From: Gymnorhina tibicen
Lineage: Eukaryota; Chordata; Aves; Passeriformes; Artamidae
Direction: 5' to 3'
Assembly (NCBI GenBank): GCA_013399875.1
Contig: VXAZ01003889.1
Coordinates: 244,817 to 308,816, forward strand
DNA: 64,000 nucleotides
Position 1 is the first letter of the stretch. The number at the start of each line of letters is the position of its first letter. The notes beneath the pieces were generated by a model. It did not search any database, was not told where the DNA came from, and worked only from the letters and a program-made list of their open reading frames with translations. Shown one piece after another: positions 35,499 through 50,400 of the stretch. Position numbers and translations under genes: made by a program.

Positions 35499-38400
35499 CT
35501 GGAAAAGAAGCACAGGCGTTAGGAGGAGTCAGTGTCAGGTACCTCTGAACACTTTGCTCACCCTAGCACAGAGCTGAGGTCAGCCTTTCCAGGATGGACA
35601 AGTCAGTATGGCCAGTTATTTCCTGGAGCTTGGGAGATAGCAGAACCAAGGGGGGATGGTGGCTCAGATCCTGACCAAGCTCTTGGTCTCCAGGATCAGA
35701 CCAGTCCTTGCCTCAGTTTACCCATCTACAAAGTTGGTTAATGTCAAAGACTCTCTGTAGTCTTTTGAAGTAAGAAGTGCTGTATCCCAATGCAGTCCCA
35801 AGAGTTGCTTCTCACATCTCAGATGTGCTGCAGATAAACACAATATAAAGACAAGATAATATTTGGATTGGGCTTTCCAAGCTGTTTCCACATGGCCCTG
35901 GGAATCTGCATTGCACATGGGGAAAGTGAAGAACAGGGGAGCCCCACACCATTTAAATACACTTGCAGTGGAGGTGCTTCCACTTTGCTCAGATTAAGGA
36001 TTCTGTGAAACATCTGAATTTTATTAGGGACCAAGTACTTAATCATCTTTTTAAAATCATGTTTTATTCAACAGAAAATCTAATTATTTTTATTCCTATC
36101 ACTAGAAGAGTCTTTCCATCTCCCAGATCTACCAGGAGCAGGTACCTGGCAGGGGACAGAGAAGTCCATGAGGTACCTCTCTTGCTCCAGTCTCTTACTC
36201 AAATTCTTTTTGTCAACTGACGGAGGGTTTCAACATCTTATAATGCTATTCTTCATCCAATTAATGAAAAGCCCATGTGATACTACACAGCTCATAAAAC
36301 CATTGAGACAATCCAAACAGGTTGTAATACAATTAGAAGTAATTGCTGGTTGTCAAACTTAATCAGTGGTGTAAGCTCTAACCATTCCAAACAGCATTTT
36401 TAATTACATTAATTCAGAGAGCATCAGCCATGCAGTTGGGCCAAGCATGGAGACATTGAAAAACTTACTCAAAACCAAAGATTTTCTTGAAATTTGGTCT
36501 CCCACAGACATGGTCTCTGGTCAAAATGGTTCATTTCACGTGCAAATAGGTTTGGATTTGCAGATATGTCTGCACAGGACACTGAGCAAACCTGCAAACT
36601 GCTTCAGTGTTCACAGAACCACAGAATAGTTTGGCTTGGGAGTGACCTTAAAGATCATCTCATTCCACCCCCCTGCCATGAGCAGGGACACCTTTCACTA
36701 AACCAGGTTGCTCTTAACCCCATCTCACCTGCCCTTGAACACTCCCAGAGAAACAGGGCAGCCACAGCTTCTCTGGGCAACCTGTGCCAGGCCCTCACAG
36801 CCAAAAATTTCTTCCCAATATCCATCTAACCCTGCCATCCTGTTACTCCATGCCCTTGTCCAAAATCCCTCTTCAGCTTTCCTGGAGCCCCTGTAGGCAC
36901 TGGCAGGGGCTTTGAGGTCTCCCCAGAGCCTTCTCTATTCCAGGCTGAACATCCCCAGGTCTCCCAGCCTGTCTCCATAGCAGAGGGGCTCCATCCCTTG
37001 GAGCATCTTGGTGGCTTCCTCTGGACTCACTCCAGCAGCTCCCCATCCTTCTGATGTTCTTGCCCCAGAGCAGGAGGCAGCACTGCAGGAGGGGGTCTCA
37101 CCTGAGTGGGGCAGAGGGGCAGAATCCTCTCCCTTGACCTGCTGGTCCTACTTGTGTTTGTAAAACTGCCTTGGAAGATGTTTAACACAACCCTATTGCA
37201 GTGGTTTTTGTCACCACATTGTGGTTTTGGGGTTGTCTGCATCTCAGAGGCATGATGAAATGGCCACATTTGCTCTGGGGCTTTTCCCAGCACAGTCCAG
37301 ATGACTTGGGATCTGTCAGGAGATCAAACCAGATTGCCAAACCAGTGTGACACATGAACAGTTGGGGATGCTGCTTTGCAGCACATTTCTAGCCCACCGC
37401 TGCTCGTGCTCTCTGGCACGATGCTTCAGCCTGGCAGGAGGATGTCACAACTCAGGGACTGTCCCTGTTTCTCCAGTTTGGCCAGACTGAGTGTGTCTGG
37501 CATCATGTCAGAGTTCTGTGGATTGACTCACCCACGGTGCAGATGGGCCGTCGGTATGGTATCAGCCCAAAGCTGTACTGGAAGATGCCTCGTGCATGGA
37601 AGAGGGGAAGGGAGATGCCCATGATCTGCTGGAGCCAGTGCTGAATCCTCCGCAGCCAGGAGCCCTTGGGATTCTTCACCTGATCAAAGACATCATTCTC
37701 CCCAAAGGAAAAGGCAGGGACCAGGGGAGTGCTGCAGAGAGTCAAAACGAATAGGGTGTTATGATTAGCAAAGCCCATCCCAAAACCCCTTTGTTCCTCT
37801 CCAAAGCAGAAACACCCCATTAACAAGCCACAGAGCCGAGAACCCCTCCCTCAGCACCCCTGGACCCCACCCCCTACATCACCCGTGCTGGATGGCCAGG
37901 CGCACAAATCCCTTCCTGTTCTTCAGCAGCAAGGTGAAGGATCCTGGCCGGGCATCCAGTGCCTCCTGTGCCCCGCCAACAATGATGGCCAGCAAGTTCC
38001 CACCCTCTGGCTTCTGCAGCACATAGGATGCACTCTCCTTGTCAGAGGGGATGAGGCCTGGAGAGCAGAGAGGAATTAAAAGTAAAACCCATCTGTAAAA
38101 CCCACCTGACTGTGGTTTGCTCTGGACCTTTTTTCCCCATAATCCATCTCTGGAGAGGTGCTAAACACTTTACTTTCAGAGCTGAAAACCCCAGCCCAGC
38201 TCCCTTAAAAGGTGCTGGATTTGCCCACAGCTCTGCTGGATGAATACACAATTATCCATTTGCTGTGTGGCTCAGAAGTGAGAAATGAGGGAAAAAAATA
38301 GGAAAAAAATAAACTGAGAACTAGCTGCACTTGAGCCCTATGAAAAATCTGTTCCAATTTGTTGTCGAGTGAGACTGTGTCCAATTCTGAATAATTCTGA

Positions 38401-41400
38401 AGTCGGAGAAACATTTGCTTTAGGTCAAAACACACATACGTTTCAGTGGATGGTGCTAATTTAAAGTTGAATTTAATGAAGGATTTGGTCCCTTGGTGTT
38501 GTTTACTTGAATAAATTAGAAATCTTTTCAGAAATGACAAAGCCACATTGTTTTGACCATTTAAAAAAAATTAAATCCTTGTTTCAGGGGCTGAAATAAT
38601 TTGCACTTTAAAACCTCATTGTGAAATGGATTTAATTGACCTGAAAATGAGTTATGCACCCAGCTCCCACATTACAGTGATTAAACCTGCCTTCACCTGG
38701 GTCATAAGTCTCTCATATATCTCACTGTTTGGATTTCTCACTCTCTATGTAAATATTTTTTCAGCAGCAGGAGCCAGAGTTTATGTGGAAAACAGGTTAA
38801 TAGATGCCCTGGGGTACATCAGATGGAACTGGATGCCTATGTTTAGCCCACTGAATTCTGCCCACATTCAGCTGGAGAAGTGACCATTGCCAAGCCCACT
38901 GCTGAGAGATGGAGGTCATCCTGCTGGTGTCCAAAAATCTCTCAAAACTCCCTTTCGCCTCTCTCCATTTAATTTTTACCTGTTCCTTTTCCTATTCCTT
39001 TTCACTACATCTTCCTCCCCTGCCACATTCCATTGCAGGAGCATGAGCTGCTATTTTCATCCTCTGTCCCAGGATGCTGCTTCCCTGGAAGCAGCAGATG
39101 CTTTGGAAAAAGAGGGGTTTTTTTCCTCACAGTTTCAAGCCTGAATATAATTTTTATGGAAAGCAATACAGGAACACCCTGTCCTGCAGCTCTCAGCACT
39201 TCTGTTCACAATTTGCTCTGCATTTTGCTGTTACACAGCACCTGGCACAGTGATGCCCTGAGCACAGAGACCCATTTATGAAGTTGAACAACAGAGATAA
39301 CAGCGAGGAGGGCAATTTTTAACTTCAGAGGTTTTGGGTTACCATCTCTAATAGCTAATTCATCCCATGACTGGGATCCAGTTGGCCCCAGATGGGGAAA
39401 AACAGACCTTTGACTCCTCTTCCCCATGCATCTTCACTCTGTGTTCCTCTAAAAAGCACCCACATATATCACTGCATGCCAGAGGCCCATGATCCTTACC
39501 TCCACTCATCACATAGTCCCTGAAGAACGGGATGCGAAACCACAGGGAAAGCATCATCAGATGAGGGGTGATGCCTGGGAAGAGCGTGGAAAACCCAGAT
39601 GCCTCTGTGCAGAAATTGAGAAAGGCTCCAGCTGCCAGGACTCCATGGGGATGAAATCCCACCAGGTAGTTCTGCCGAGGGTCCAGCTCTGCTGTCTTCA
39701 TCAACTAGACCCAGGGATGAAGTCAAAAAGGGGCCAGAGTTAGTGCTGTCACCTCAGCAGGGTGGAACACTGGCTATGGAAAGCAGATAAGGTATTCCTG
39801 GAGGGGAGCGCCTCGCACCCAACATGCCTTTCTGTTGGAAAAGGTCAACTGGAACACCTCCCTTATTTTTCCCTGAGATATATTTCATTGCCCATATTTC
39901 CATCTCCTCCTACCCACTGGCCTAAAATGACTTTTCTAGTGGTACAGTTCTTTATGTTGCCTTGAACTGGTCTAGGTGCTGTTGGGAACCAACTTTGTTT
40001 AAAATGTCCTCTAATACATTTTCTAATATGGGAAAAAAAGCGAGAAAAAGGTGATTTTTTCGACACAGTCCCTCTTGATCCCACAGCCAGAACAGCAGAG
40101 GGAGTGCATAATCAATCTGGTAGACCTACTACACAGCACAAGCACATGTCCCACCCAACAGCTTGGTGTGGATCTGAAGTTTATCCTGTCCTGAAGCATG
40201 TGCCAGGTGATTCCGGGATGTTTTTCACACTTGGTAATTTGAAATCTAATTCCCAGACATCTAACAGAGAAGCTGATGGTCTTCTTCCCACTGGGGAAAG
40301 CCTGCAGGAGGCCAGCTGTTTGTGTCTGTGTTGGGTGCCCAGGTCCATCAAAGAGCAGTGGATGTCTGCCCAAGGCTGCTGCAACTTTAGCAGAAGGAGG
40401 GAACGGAGAATGCCCATGTCCAGCATTTTAGGGATGGGTAAAATGGACTGCAGATACAGTGCAGCTCATGGCCAGCCCTTGAGGGCTGGCTAAGCAGCTT
40501 GTTAAAATCCTCAGCCAATCTGAAAATGATATTGAAGCCTGGGATATACTACATGGGAGAATGGGTACCACAGAACAAGAGGGGACGATTAAAGGGAGAT
40601 AAGGGACAACTGGGATTTGGACTTGGTCACACTTGTTATGGACTGCCCAGGGGAGAGGAGCTGGTGTGACAAACTCACCCTCCAGCTCTGGCACCAAGAA
40701 GACCTTGCCATGCCAACATCAGCCAGCATGTGCACAGCCCAGGCAGAAGCAGGCAAAACTGAATGCTGACATCTCTGCACCATTTCTGTGGGTGCTGAGG
40801 ACGCTCACAGAAGCAGGGGAGGATGAACCTTTCCAAGGTTAGTCATCACATCATTTCCTCACTGAAAGGGAGGTCAGACATTGAAACAAGATGACCAGGG
40901 AAGTGGTGGGACCACAATCCCTGAAATTGTTAAAAAAATATGTACATGTGGCACTTGGGGACATGGTTAAGTGGTGTTTGTGATAATGCTGGGGAACAGT
41001 TGGACTCGATGGTTTTAGAGGGCTTTTCCAACCTAAACAATTCTGTGATTCTGTTATCACAGAGCCACGATGCATTTCCAGACAACTCAAAGGCACTTGT
41101 GCTCCAGAACAACCAAAGCCCTATGCATTTCAGTGTCACCTCTCCAAGTGCCCTGATTCCATCTGTACACAAGGTGCAGTTAATGCTGCATGTGTTTTCC
41201 TAGAAGCAGTTAGAACTGCAGGCTAATCAGGAGAGTGTATTTTACTTTCTTACATCATGGCTCATTTTCCATCTGTCCAAAAACACTGTTGACTGTACAT
41301 GTGCCCATTCAAGCACCTGCTCCTAATGAGGGGAATGGACAAACAAAAGTCCCACCGCTGCCCAGGTGCAGAGGTCTCTAGGCAGGAAGAGAGACAGATG

Positions 41401-44400
41401 GCTGAATCACTAAGTGCCCAAGGCCCCTGCCATCATTTGCTCTCTTTTGAGTAATCTCAGCTTGCATCAATGTTTCCTGCATTCATCTTCAGCTTCCAAA
41501 CAACCTTTCATCTCCAACTGATTCATAAGCAGGGAAGCAAGATGCTCAGGCATGTTGGAAACTGCTACATTTCTGGCTCTGTGTGTGCAGGGAGACAAGC
41601 GGGGAGGGGGGCGCAAGAGGGCAGCCACTGAGCTGTGCTGTGATGGGAGAGTTCGCCTGTGCTAAGACACACACATCTGTAAAAACCCTCCCTAAGAAGC
41701 ATCCAGCAGCTGTCTTGGAGTTCATCACAATAAAAGAGGAGGGAGGACAGGAAAGCAAAGAACAAAGGATAGTGCTTGGAGTGATAAGACAAGTGAGAAT
41801 GGTTTTAAACTAAGAGAGGGAAGATTAAGACTAGCTGTGAGGAAGAAATTTTTTTATGATGAGGGTGGTAAGGCCCTGGCACAGGTTGCCCAGAAGAAGC
41901 TGTGGCTTCCCCATCCCTGGAAGGGTTCATGGCCAAGTCGGATGGGGCTTAGAGCAACCTCGTCTAGTGGAAGGTGCCCTTGTTCCAATGAGATAAGTTT
42001 TAAGGCCCCTTCCAACCCAAACCATTTTGTGATTCTGTGATAAGACATAGTCCTGGGCAACTGGCTCTGGGTGGCCCTGCTTGAGCAGGGGGTTATGTGG
42101 TTGTATAGCAGCCTCGAGGAAATGAAGCCACACGTATCCAGCAGGAAAGTGAAGTATTTAATTAATTAATTGCCCACTTATATGTCCAATCACATAAGGA
42201 GATTGGTCAGTGACCATCAACCCCCTAGGGTGATTGGCTAAGGTCTTACAACACCCGTTTCAATAACATTACACCAGTGTATCAAACAGAACTTAGACAA
42301 ACACCAGGTGTTCAGATAGTTAAACAAAACCATCTTACTGTTTTCATAGCTTGCATGAGAAAGGAAAGATTCACACAGAATATTGCAAGAAGCTGGAAAA
42401 CCTTTCTAACAGCCCTTTCTGTATCCACAGGGTTGGGCATGTTGCCCTCCAGAGTTCTCTTCCAGTGTCACCCCAGTCTTTGAATCTGTGATTTTTGACT
42501 CCCTGCTGTTGGGGTTTTAGGAGTTCTCCTTTTGTTTTTCTTTTTCTCTTAAAGAATTTTCCCCATACCTGTTGCTAGGAGATAAATTACTGGGTACTTA
42601 AGAGAGACAAAAAGACCTGGCCACAGGGGGAGGGGTTCACCTGTCCTCTTTTACCTGTGTTTTTCTCGTGTAGGGGGGAGATGCCGGGAGAATAGGAACT
42701 GGCAAAAAGGAGTTGGGTACAGCCCCTAGCTCTCTTGTTCTCTCAGCTTTCAGAGGGGAGAGAGGCTGCGGTCACAGTAGGGAGAATTCGTCGCCGCCGC
42801 GGGGTCCTGCCTTCTGCTACCTTCTTTCTGCCATGAGTAGAGCTTGTTTGCTGGAGCAGCCGTTTGCACTGAGACCGTGTTTAACACCCTGCTTGCTAAA
42901 AGAGGGCCCTTTTCACCATCTGCTCGGGTGCCTCAGGGGACCCCGGGATCCCAAGCCCGCCTTTCCCTGCCCCGCTGGGAGCTGGGCCACAGCTGCCCTG
43001 CCCCCGCCATTCCTTTGCCACTGCTCCCAGTCTTCACTACAGTGTAGCCTCGCACCCCCTGCCTGCTGAGAGGTCTTGGGGTTCCCACTGCAGCTCTGGA
43101 GTTTGATACATCTCGCCTATCACCCTGGGATGTTGGGTTCATCCCTACTGTTCCAGCCTGCTGTTCCCGAGGATCCTGCTGGAGCACCAGGATCGGCTGC
43201 CCCGGGGGGTTTGTGAAGCCTTTCTTCCATCCCTTTCCGGCTCGGTCATGTCTGCCATTACCCCATGCTACCCGAGCTCGCTCTGGAGCGCCCCCTGCAG
43301 CCGCGGGGGAATCATCGCACTCGCCCTGCCTGGCCGGGAGCCAACAGCGCCCCCTGCCGGCTGTGACCGTAACTGCACCGAAGGGGAAAGGGCCTGTGGC
43401 CAAGAAGGTGTCACTGGGTTCTGGTTCTGTTTGTTGTTACTGCCACAGTTACTGTTGATTGTTTGCCCTGTTTTATATATATATATATATGTATATATAT
43501 ATGTAAGTAAGTAAAGAACTGTTATTCCTATTCCTCATATCTTTGCCTGCAAGCCCCTTAATTTCAAAATTGTAATAATTCGGAGGGAAGAGTATTACAT
43601 TTTCCATTCCAAGGGAGACTCCTGCCTTCCTTAGCAGACATCTGTCTTTCAAACCAAGACACCTGCTCTAAGCCATGGGCAGCTGGAGGGTAGCAGTTGA
43701 GTCCCTCAAAATTTGGTGGATCTGGTTAATGTTTCTGCAAGAGCTGTCCCCTGCAGTAGCCCTGGGGAAAGAAGGTCCTCAGTTTGTCACAGTGTCTGCT
43801 CACATCTGGATGATTTGGTCAAAACTCACAGAGAAACCAGAGAGCTTGTACAAGCCTGAGAAAGAAATCTGTAGCAGAGGAGAAACTTGGGCAAAGTCTC
43901 TTACACCATAGGTCTAGACTCTACACTACCCTTTTCCCTCTAGAAACTCTTCAACACAGAAATTCCATCCTCCCTTCTGGATTGTTCCCACTGTCTCAGT
44001 TCTTCCCTCTCCACCTGGCAGAGGTCAGTCTCCATTCCCAAACTGCCAGGAAAGTTAATAATGTGACTCTGCACAGCCTCCCCCTCCTGCTGTCCAGCCA
44101 AACTGCCTAATGGAGCTGGGTTTGGGGTGTCAAGGAGTGGGACTATCCTCCATCCTGCCTTGAATGGGTTGTCTTTTCCACACCCTCTGGACAGCATTTG
44201 CTATTCTGGTCTTTATGAGCAAATTGAACATTTAATAATTGTCAGAGTACTTAAGGGTCCAACCAAGCTGGTGTGGGCATGAACATGAAAAAACCCAAGG
44301 TTCTTCTGGTGAGATAAGAGCAGCTTCTCATCTCAGAGGTGTCTGAGGGATGCCAAGTTAAGGTGTATGACCTGTGGTCTGAAAGCAATGAGCTGTTAGC

Positions 44401-47400
44401 AGCTCAGAGCTGTGCTCTCCAAGCTGAGCCGTGGGTTTGTTGACTTCCTTGAGATTCCCCTTGGCATGGTCAGGATGCTCTGGCTGATGCCTTGGCTGCT
44501 AACAGTAATGATGAATTCTCAAAAGTGTTATGAAGCCTTCTGGATCCCAGATGTGGGATGATCTTGGCCTTCCTAACAAATCATAATTGTTTGGGTTGGA
44601 AAAGCCCTCTAAGATCATGGAGTCCAAGCGCTCCCCCAGCACTACCAAGGCCACCACTAATCCATGTCCCCAGCTGCCACACAGCTTTTAAGTGTTTCCA
44701 GGAATGGGGAGTCCATCATTGTCTTGGACAGCCTGTGCCAAGGCTGGACAACCCTTTCAGTGAAGAACTTAATGAACTCAAATTTTGAAGGATGAGGTCT
44801 ATTTTATACTTCATCATGGAGAAGCATACCTTGATAGCTACAATTTTTCAGGGCTTGCAGTGATTATTCTGTAACAGAAAACTCCCTTTATTCTGTCTAC
44901 TCAAATGTGGGTCCAAGACATAGGTGAAACTCTGCCCCAGTTCCACCAGCTCCCCAAGAGACATGGTGGGACCTGCTTCATGCACTGTCAGCTGTGTTAG
45001 GGAAATGCATATGCAGGCTTCCAGGAGCTCTGAAAAGAGCCCATGTACTAATGAGGATCGCAAGCAAATTTATCCAAATTAATTTTAAACTGGATTAGTT
45101 AAATGTCATTAACATCCCAAATAGATTATTAATTTGATGATAATAACAAGGGATGATTGTGTTCTTCATTTCATATTTGTTTTGGTTTCATTTTAATTTG
45201 TTTTGGAGTGGAATTAAGATAATTGGAGTTAGGGCTTCTGAGTGACTTTATCAGCCCAGTTCAGCACTGGTTTAACCAGGCTGATTTAATTCATTCCTTA
45301 AGATGTGGCTGTGTTCTCCTAGTTGTTTCCTACAGATTGGATTGTCCTGTCCCAAACCATGAGAAGACAGAGGACAGGTAATTCCCTGTTTAAGGCTGGT
45401 GCACTAATGTTTGAGGAAAGAGTAGTGAGGCACTGGCACAGGTTGCCCAAAGAAATTGTGAATGCTCCATCCCTGTAAATATTCAAGGCCAAGTTGGATG
45501 GAGCTTGGAGCAACCTGGTCTAGTGAATGGCATCCCTGCCCATGGCAGGGAGTTAAAACTAGATGATCTTTAAGGTCCCTTCCAACCCAAATCATTCTGT
45601 GATTCTGTGATTCTATGATTCAAATAAAATTCTCCCAGAGTCCAAAGGTTTGGAGGGTGGGTGCCCCAGAAGCCCCTGGAGATGCAATGTCTGTAGAGCT
45701 GAAGAGGTTAAAAAGTTTTTAAGTGAGGAATTAATCAAGTCAACTTGAGATGAGTAGGGGCACTGCATGGTGCCTACCATATCAGGGGGCATGTAGTCAG
45801 GAAGAACACTGATGTGCCATGTCATTGCATCCTTAAGGATCAATGAAGATGAGGTGGGAGAGAGGGAGGAGCATGGCATTACCCCCACAGTCATTCAGAG
45901 AGCAGAGGAAGATGTGATGGAGGAGGAGAGGTTAGGAGAGCTGATCAGCAAGCTCCTGCCTTCTTCATTTAAAGTCTCCCAAATTGACTTGCTACTGTTT
46001 ATCTATCCTTCTCTGGTCCCAAACTCTGCTTCCATGGATGTTATGGTCAGTAATCTGCTCTTAAGTAGGATAAAACTCCTTTCAACTTTGTACTAAACAA
46101 ATCGTCAGGTCTCTAGTTGTCCATGGGCACCTTCTAAAAGCATCTCTTGCAGGATGAAACATGCAGCCAGTTTCTCTGTGGGAAGAAGCCCAACAAAGAT
46201 ATCCAAGAAACCCAACCAGATCTGAAGAAGGACAAATTGTGCCAAGCTGAAAAGAAGCAGGTCGCCCATCCAAGGGTGTCTGGATGGGAGACCAAAAGAA
46301 GGGCAAGTATCTGAGTACTGCCAGCAGCTGCTGAGGATGGGTTTCAAGTCTCAGCAACGGTGAGGGTCTGAGAGGGGCAGCTGGAAACAGTGAGATCTTT
46401 GAAAATCTTTGGGGTTTTCTCCTGGTGCCATGATGCCAGGTCAGAGCTGCATTTGTAGCAAATATTGGAGAATCTGACCAGCCAGGTGGATTTAAATTGA
46501 GTTTGGATGGGACTTCACCACGTTCACTTCAAAATCTGGGTAAGGATGGAAGCTCCAAATGCTCAAGTCCTCCCTTGTTCTTGTAGGACTTCCTTTATGC
46601 AGTGGATTAGCAGTGCAGATGGTGGGACACAGTCCTCCAATGGATCTCAGACATGCCCCGCCCTTACTTAAGGACACTCCGGAACAGAAAAGAGAGGGCC
46701 AACACATGGAACAGAGAAGTTCCTCAGAAAAGGATAGCGAGGTGGCTTTGGGCCATTTGGCCATGCCTTTCTTTTTCCCTGACAATCCCTCTTCCAGCCA
46801 ACAGAAGGAAGCAAAGGGAACAGCCAAGACCTCTGGAAATCAGAAATTGTATTTAATGTCATTGGCCATGGCACAAGTCCCCAGTTACAAATAATACCAC
46901 TCTTCTGTGAAAAGAACGGAAACATTCCTGGCAGAGATTGGTTCACATGAACTGGAACTGTCCCCTCTACTGTGCCTTGTAATTCCCCAGAACCACAACA
47001 CACTCAAATAACCTCCATCACGGTTTGTGCAATGATGAGAATGAATGAACCATGGGATGGAGCATTCCCAAATTACAGCTTGAAATGTTCAACTAATTAT
47101 CCAATAACTCATTTTAGTTATGCTAGCAAAAAACCAGTAACACCAGCAAGGCCACAAACACAATTACAGAGGTTTCTGCAGACAACAAGGTCCAGCTGGC
47201 ACTTTGATAACCCCAAGGTTTGTAGGAAATGTCCTGTGGCTCTTCACAAGGAGAAAACAGTGCGGCAAAGACCACAGGGACTTTCCTTGTACAGCAGGTT
47301 CTTTCCAGGCTGCCCTGAATAGATCTGGCATGATTATCCCTACTGGGGTTGCTCTGAATGATGACAGCAGCCGAAAACAAAATATGTTCCTGTCTTGGTT

Positions 47401-50400
47401 TAAAAGACAAATGTCTGCCAAGGAAGGTGGGAACCTTCCTGGAACAGGATGAAAATACCCCTCCCTCCATGTTATTGTAATTTCAAAATTACAGGGCTTT
47501 CAGGCAAAAAAAAAAGTGGAAAAAGGAGTAACACTTCTTTACTGGAATATATGTGTATCAGGACAGAACAAACCACAGTACAATAGCAGAAGCTTCCAAC
47601 CAACTACCATTTTTCCCTATGGTGTAGTTATGACCACGGCCGGCAGGGGGCGCTGGCGGCTCCGGCGAGACAGATAAAGAGCAATGATCCCCTCAGCCGG
47701 CGCCGGGAGGGAAGGAAGGAAATTCATCCTTTTGCAAACTCAGGGGCAGCGTTCGATCTCAGCACTACCAAGAGCAGCTGGCAGAAGCAGGGAAAGCAGG
47801 CAGATTCGATCGTAGTGCCGAATTGCAGCGTAGCAAAGTCCTGGAGCCGAGTACACAAACCCCCGCAGCAACACAGCTCTCCTCAATCCCCGAATGGAAG
47901 GAAAGCAGGACCCATTCCCAAAGTCTTGGGTCCGAGTTCACAACCTATCGTGGCATCACGACACAGCTCCCGAAAAACCCTGAACAGAAAAGCCCACTCC
48001 CTCAGCCAAAAACTCCCGAACCCCACAACAACTCCACTGGAATGCCAGGGGACTTCCTTTTGTGCCTTGATCGCTGACTATTCACCCAGAAAGCCGCCCC
48101 CTCCCCCTTCCAGCGTCTCCCTGATAACAACAGGAAGAAATTCACTGAGAAACCTAAAAAACCACAACAGTCCCCAAAATTATCGAAGATGTTAATTTTC
48201 ACTTTCTACTGCTAGAATGGACTCATAACCCAGGTTTTGTGATCCAAAGGTGAGATGTCTTGCCTAAGCCGAGCATCCAGCCCCAGTTTTCAGTCAGCAA
48301 GAAAGATGGTGATTTCTGTTTGAGGACTGTGGTAGAGATAGATCTTGTCAAGCTTATGCTTATGCTTTTCCCGTTTCACCTTCCTCATCTGAGGTTACCA
48401 AAGCACCATGGCTGTATGAGGGAGGATGGTGACAGGACAGGATGGGGCTGGGGAGAAAAAGCTGCAATGTCCATTCACTTGGCCAGGGGACGCAATTTGT
48501 TTTTACTGTTAGGCTGGGTATATCCTTCATTGTAAAGATGCACTGATAAATGATGAGGAAGGGATTGTGAAAATGGAGATTAGGTTTGGGCAGCAGCAGA
48601 CAGATTACTGACTGTTTTTTGAACATAGCATAGATAGAGCAGTCCACAGCATCCAAAAGCACTCTGTAGGCAACATCAACACAGCAGGCATCACTGGTCA
48701 TCTGTTCAGACATACTCTAGCCCAAACAGATGAATTTTACACCTTTTGATATATTTTCCACAACTTTATAATGCAGTTGAGCTCAGCTATGTATTGGAAT
48801 TGAAGAATCATAGATTCATTTAGGTAATAAAAGCCCTCTGAGACCATCAAGTCCAACCATTACCCCAGCACTGCCAAGGCCACCACTAAACCATGTCCTG
48901 AAGTGCCACATCTACACAATTCCTAAACAGTTCCAGGCCAATTGAAGGACTATAATGAGGGCATATTAAAAAAAAAAATTAGAATAGGTTTTAAATGCAG
49001 GGAAATTAAGCAGAAATAACTTCCCTGGGCAATGCAATGGACCCTGACTTGGATTCTTACTGCAGTTTTTCTCATCCCCCTTTTAACAACACCCAAGTTC
49101 ATTCAGGTCCTGCCTGACTCTGATTCTCAAATCATTAATTGAAATGCAATCAGCTCCAAGGGGGATAAATCCAACAGCAAAGTGGTACTTGTGCAAGGGT
49201 GGTATCAGCAGAAGGTGCACCCTGCACACACTGTGGTGGCCTAGCTCAGCACTGGCACGCTCCATGTACTGCAGCATACTGCAAATTCACACGGCCCAGA
49301 GAACAGATGCTCATCCCAACCTCTCTTTGCTTCCAAGACATCAAACATGCACAGGGATCCCTTAAAAGCAGTGTTTAAAGCTGTTTCCTAAAATTAGACA
49401 ACAGGCAGCACTTGCTGCCTCCAAACACTTGACCATGCTAAGTTTGCTGCTGGGATCTGGTAGGATTAGGAGGCACACTTAATCTTCCCAGAATGCCTAA
49501 TTCTCCAGGGCTTAACAAACTCAGTCTACACACAAATACAGCCCAGAGTCCTGGATGGCAACCCAGTCTGTGTCCCCACATCTCACTTCCTTGTGCCCCT
49601 TGTGCTGGGACTTTGGGCAAGTGGGGTTGTTCAGCCTGAGGAAGAAAAGGTGAGACCTTAGAGCCCCTGCCAGTGCCTAAAGGGGCTCAAAGAGAGCTGG
49701 AGAGGGATTTTGGACAAGGGCCTTCAGGGACAAGACAAGGGGGGATGGTTTCCCACTGCCAGAGAGCAGGGTTAGATGGGATATTTGGCAGAAATCCTCC
49801 GCTGTGAGGATGCTGAAGCCCTGGCACAGGTTGCCCAGAGAAGCTGTGGCTGCCACATCCCTGGAAGTGTTCAAGGCCAAGTTGGCCAGGGCTTGGAGCA
49901 ACCTGGTCTAGTGGAAGGTGTCCCTGCCCATGGTAGGGGGGTTAGAACTGCATGATCACTGAGGCCTCTTCCAACCCAAAACATTTTATGATTCCATGAT
50001 TCTATGACTGAGAAAATATTTCTGAGAAATAGTATTATGTGATTGCTTGGTCATAATGCTTTCCATATTATATCTTTTTTTAAATTTTTCTGCTGTCCTT
50101 TTGTGGAACTTCCTCTGTTTTCTCCCAGAGATGTGGGGAGAAATCACGGCCCTCCCCCAGGCAGCTTCAGCCAAACTCCGTATCATGCTCCCTCTACTGG
50201 TCTTAGTGGTCCTCCTACAAAAAAGGACAGACACGGAATGCAGTAAGGCATTCAGGAGTGGGGTTCCATGTCCTTTAGAACGGGACAGGAGAAGGGTCAT
50301 TGCTGGGCTGAGCTGGCAGCTAAATTTCAGCAGAGAGGTTGGTCCAACACTTCATAAGTGGTGGCTTATAGCCACAAATAATTTACAGAATATATATTTG

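Larger units (their letters stand above)
42507..43661 (-). mobile_element. Solo-type LTR copy 2, reverse orientation
   Basis: 1155 bp. Read on the minus strand it starts TGTCTTGGTTTGAAAGACAG and ends CCCCAACA, as in the copy at 26322. A perfect 5-bp target duplication CCTGC flanks it (42502-42506 and 43662-43666). It lies in MOGAT2 intron 2 and, being on the minus strand, has the same orientation as the gene. It carries two CTCF-core-like motifs and a (TA)n tract at 43474-43502. Confidence 0.92.
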
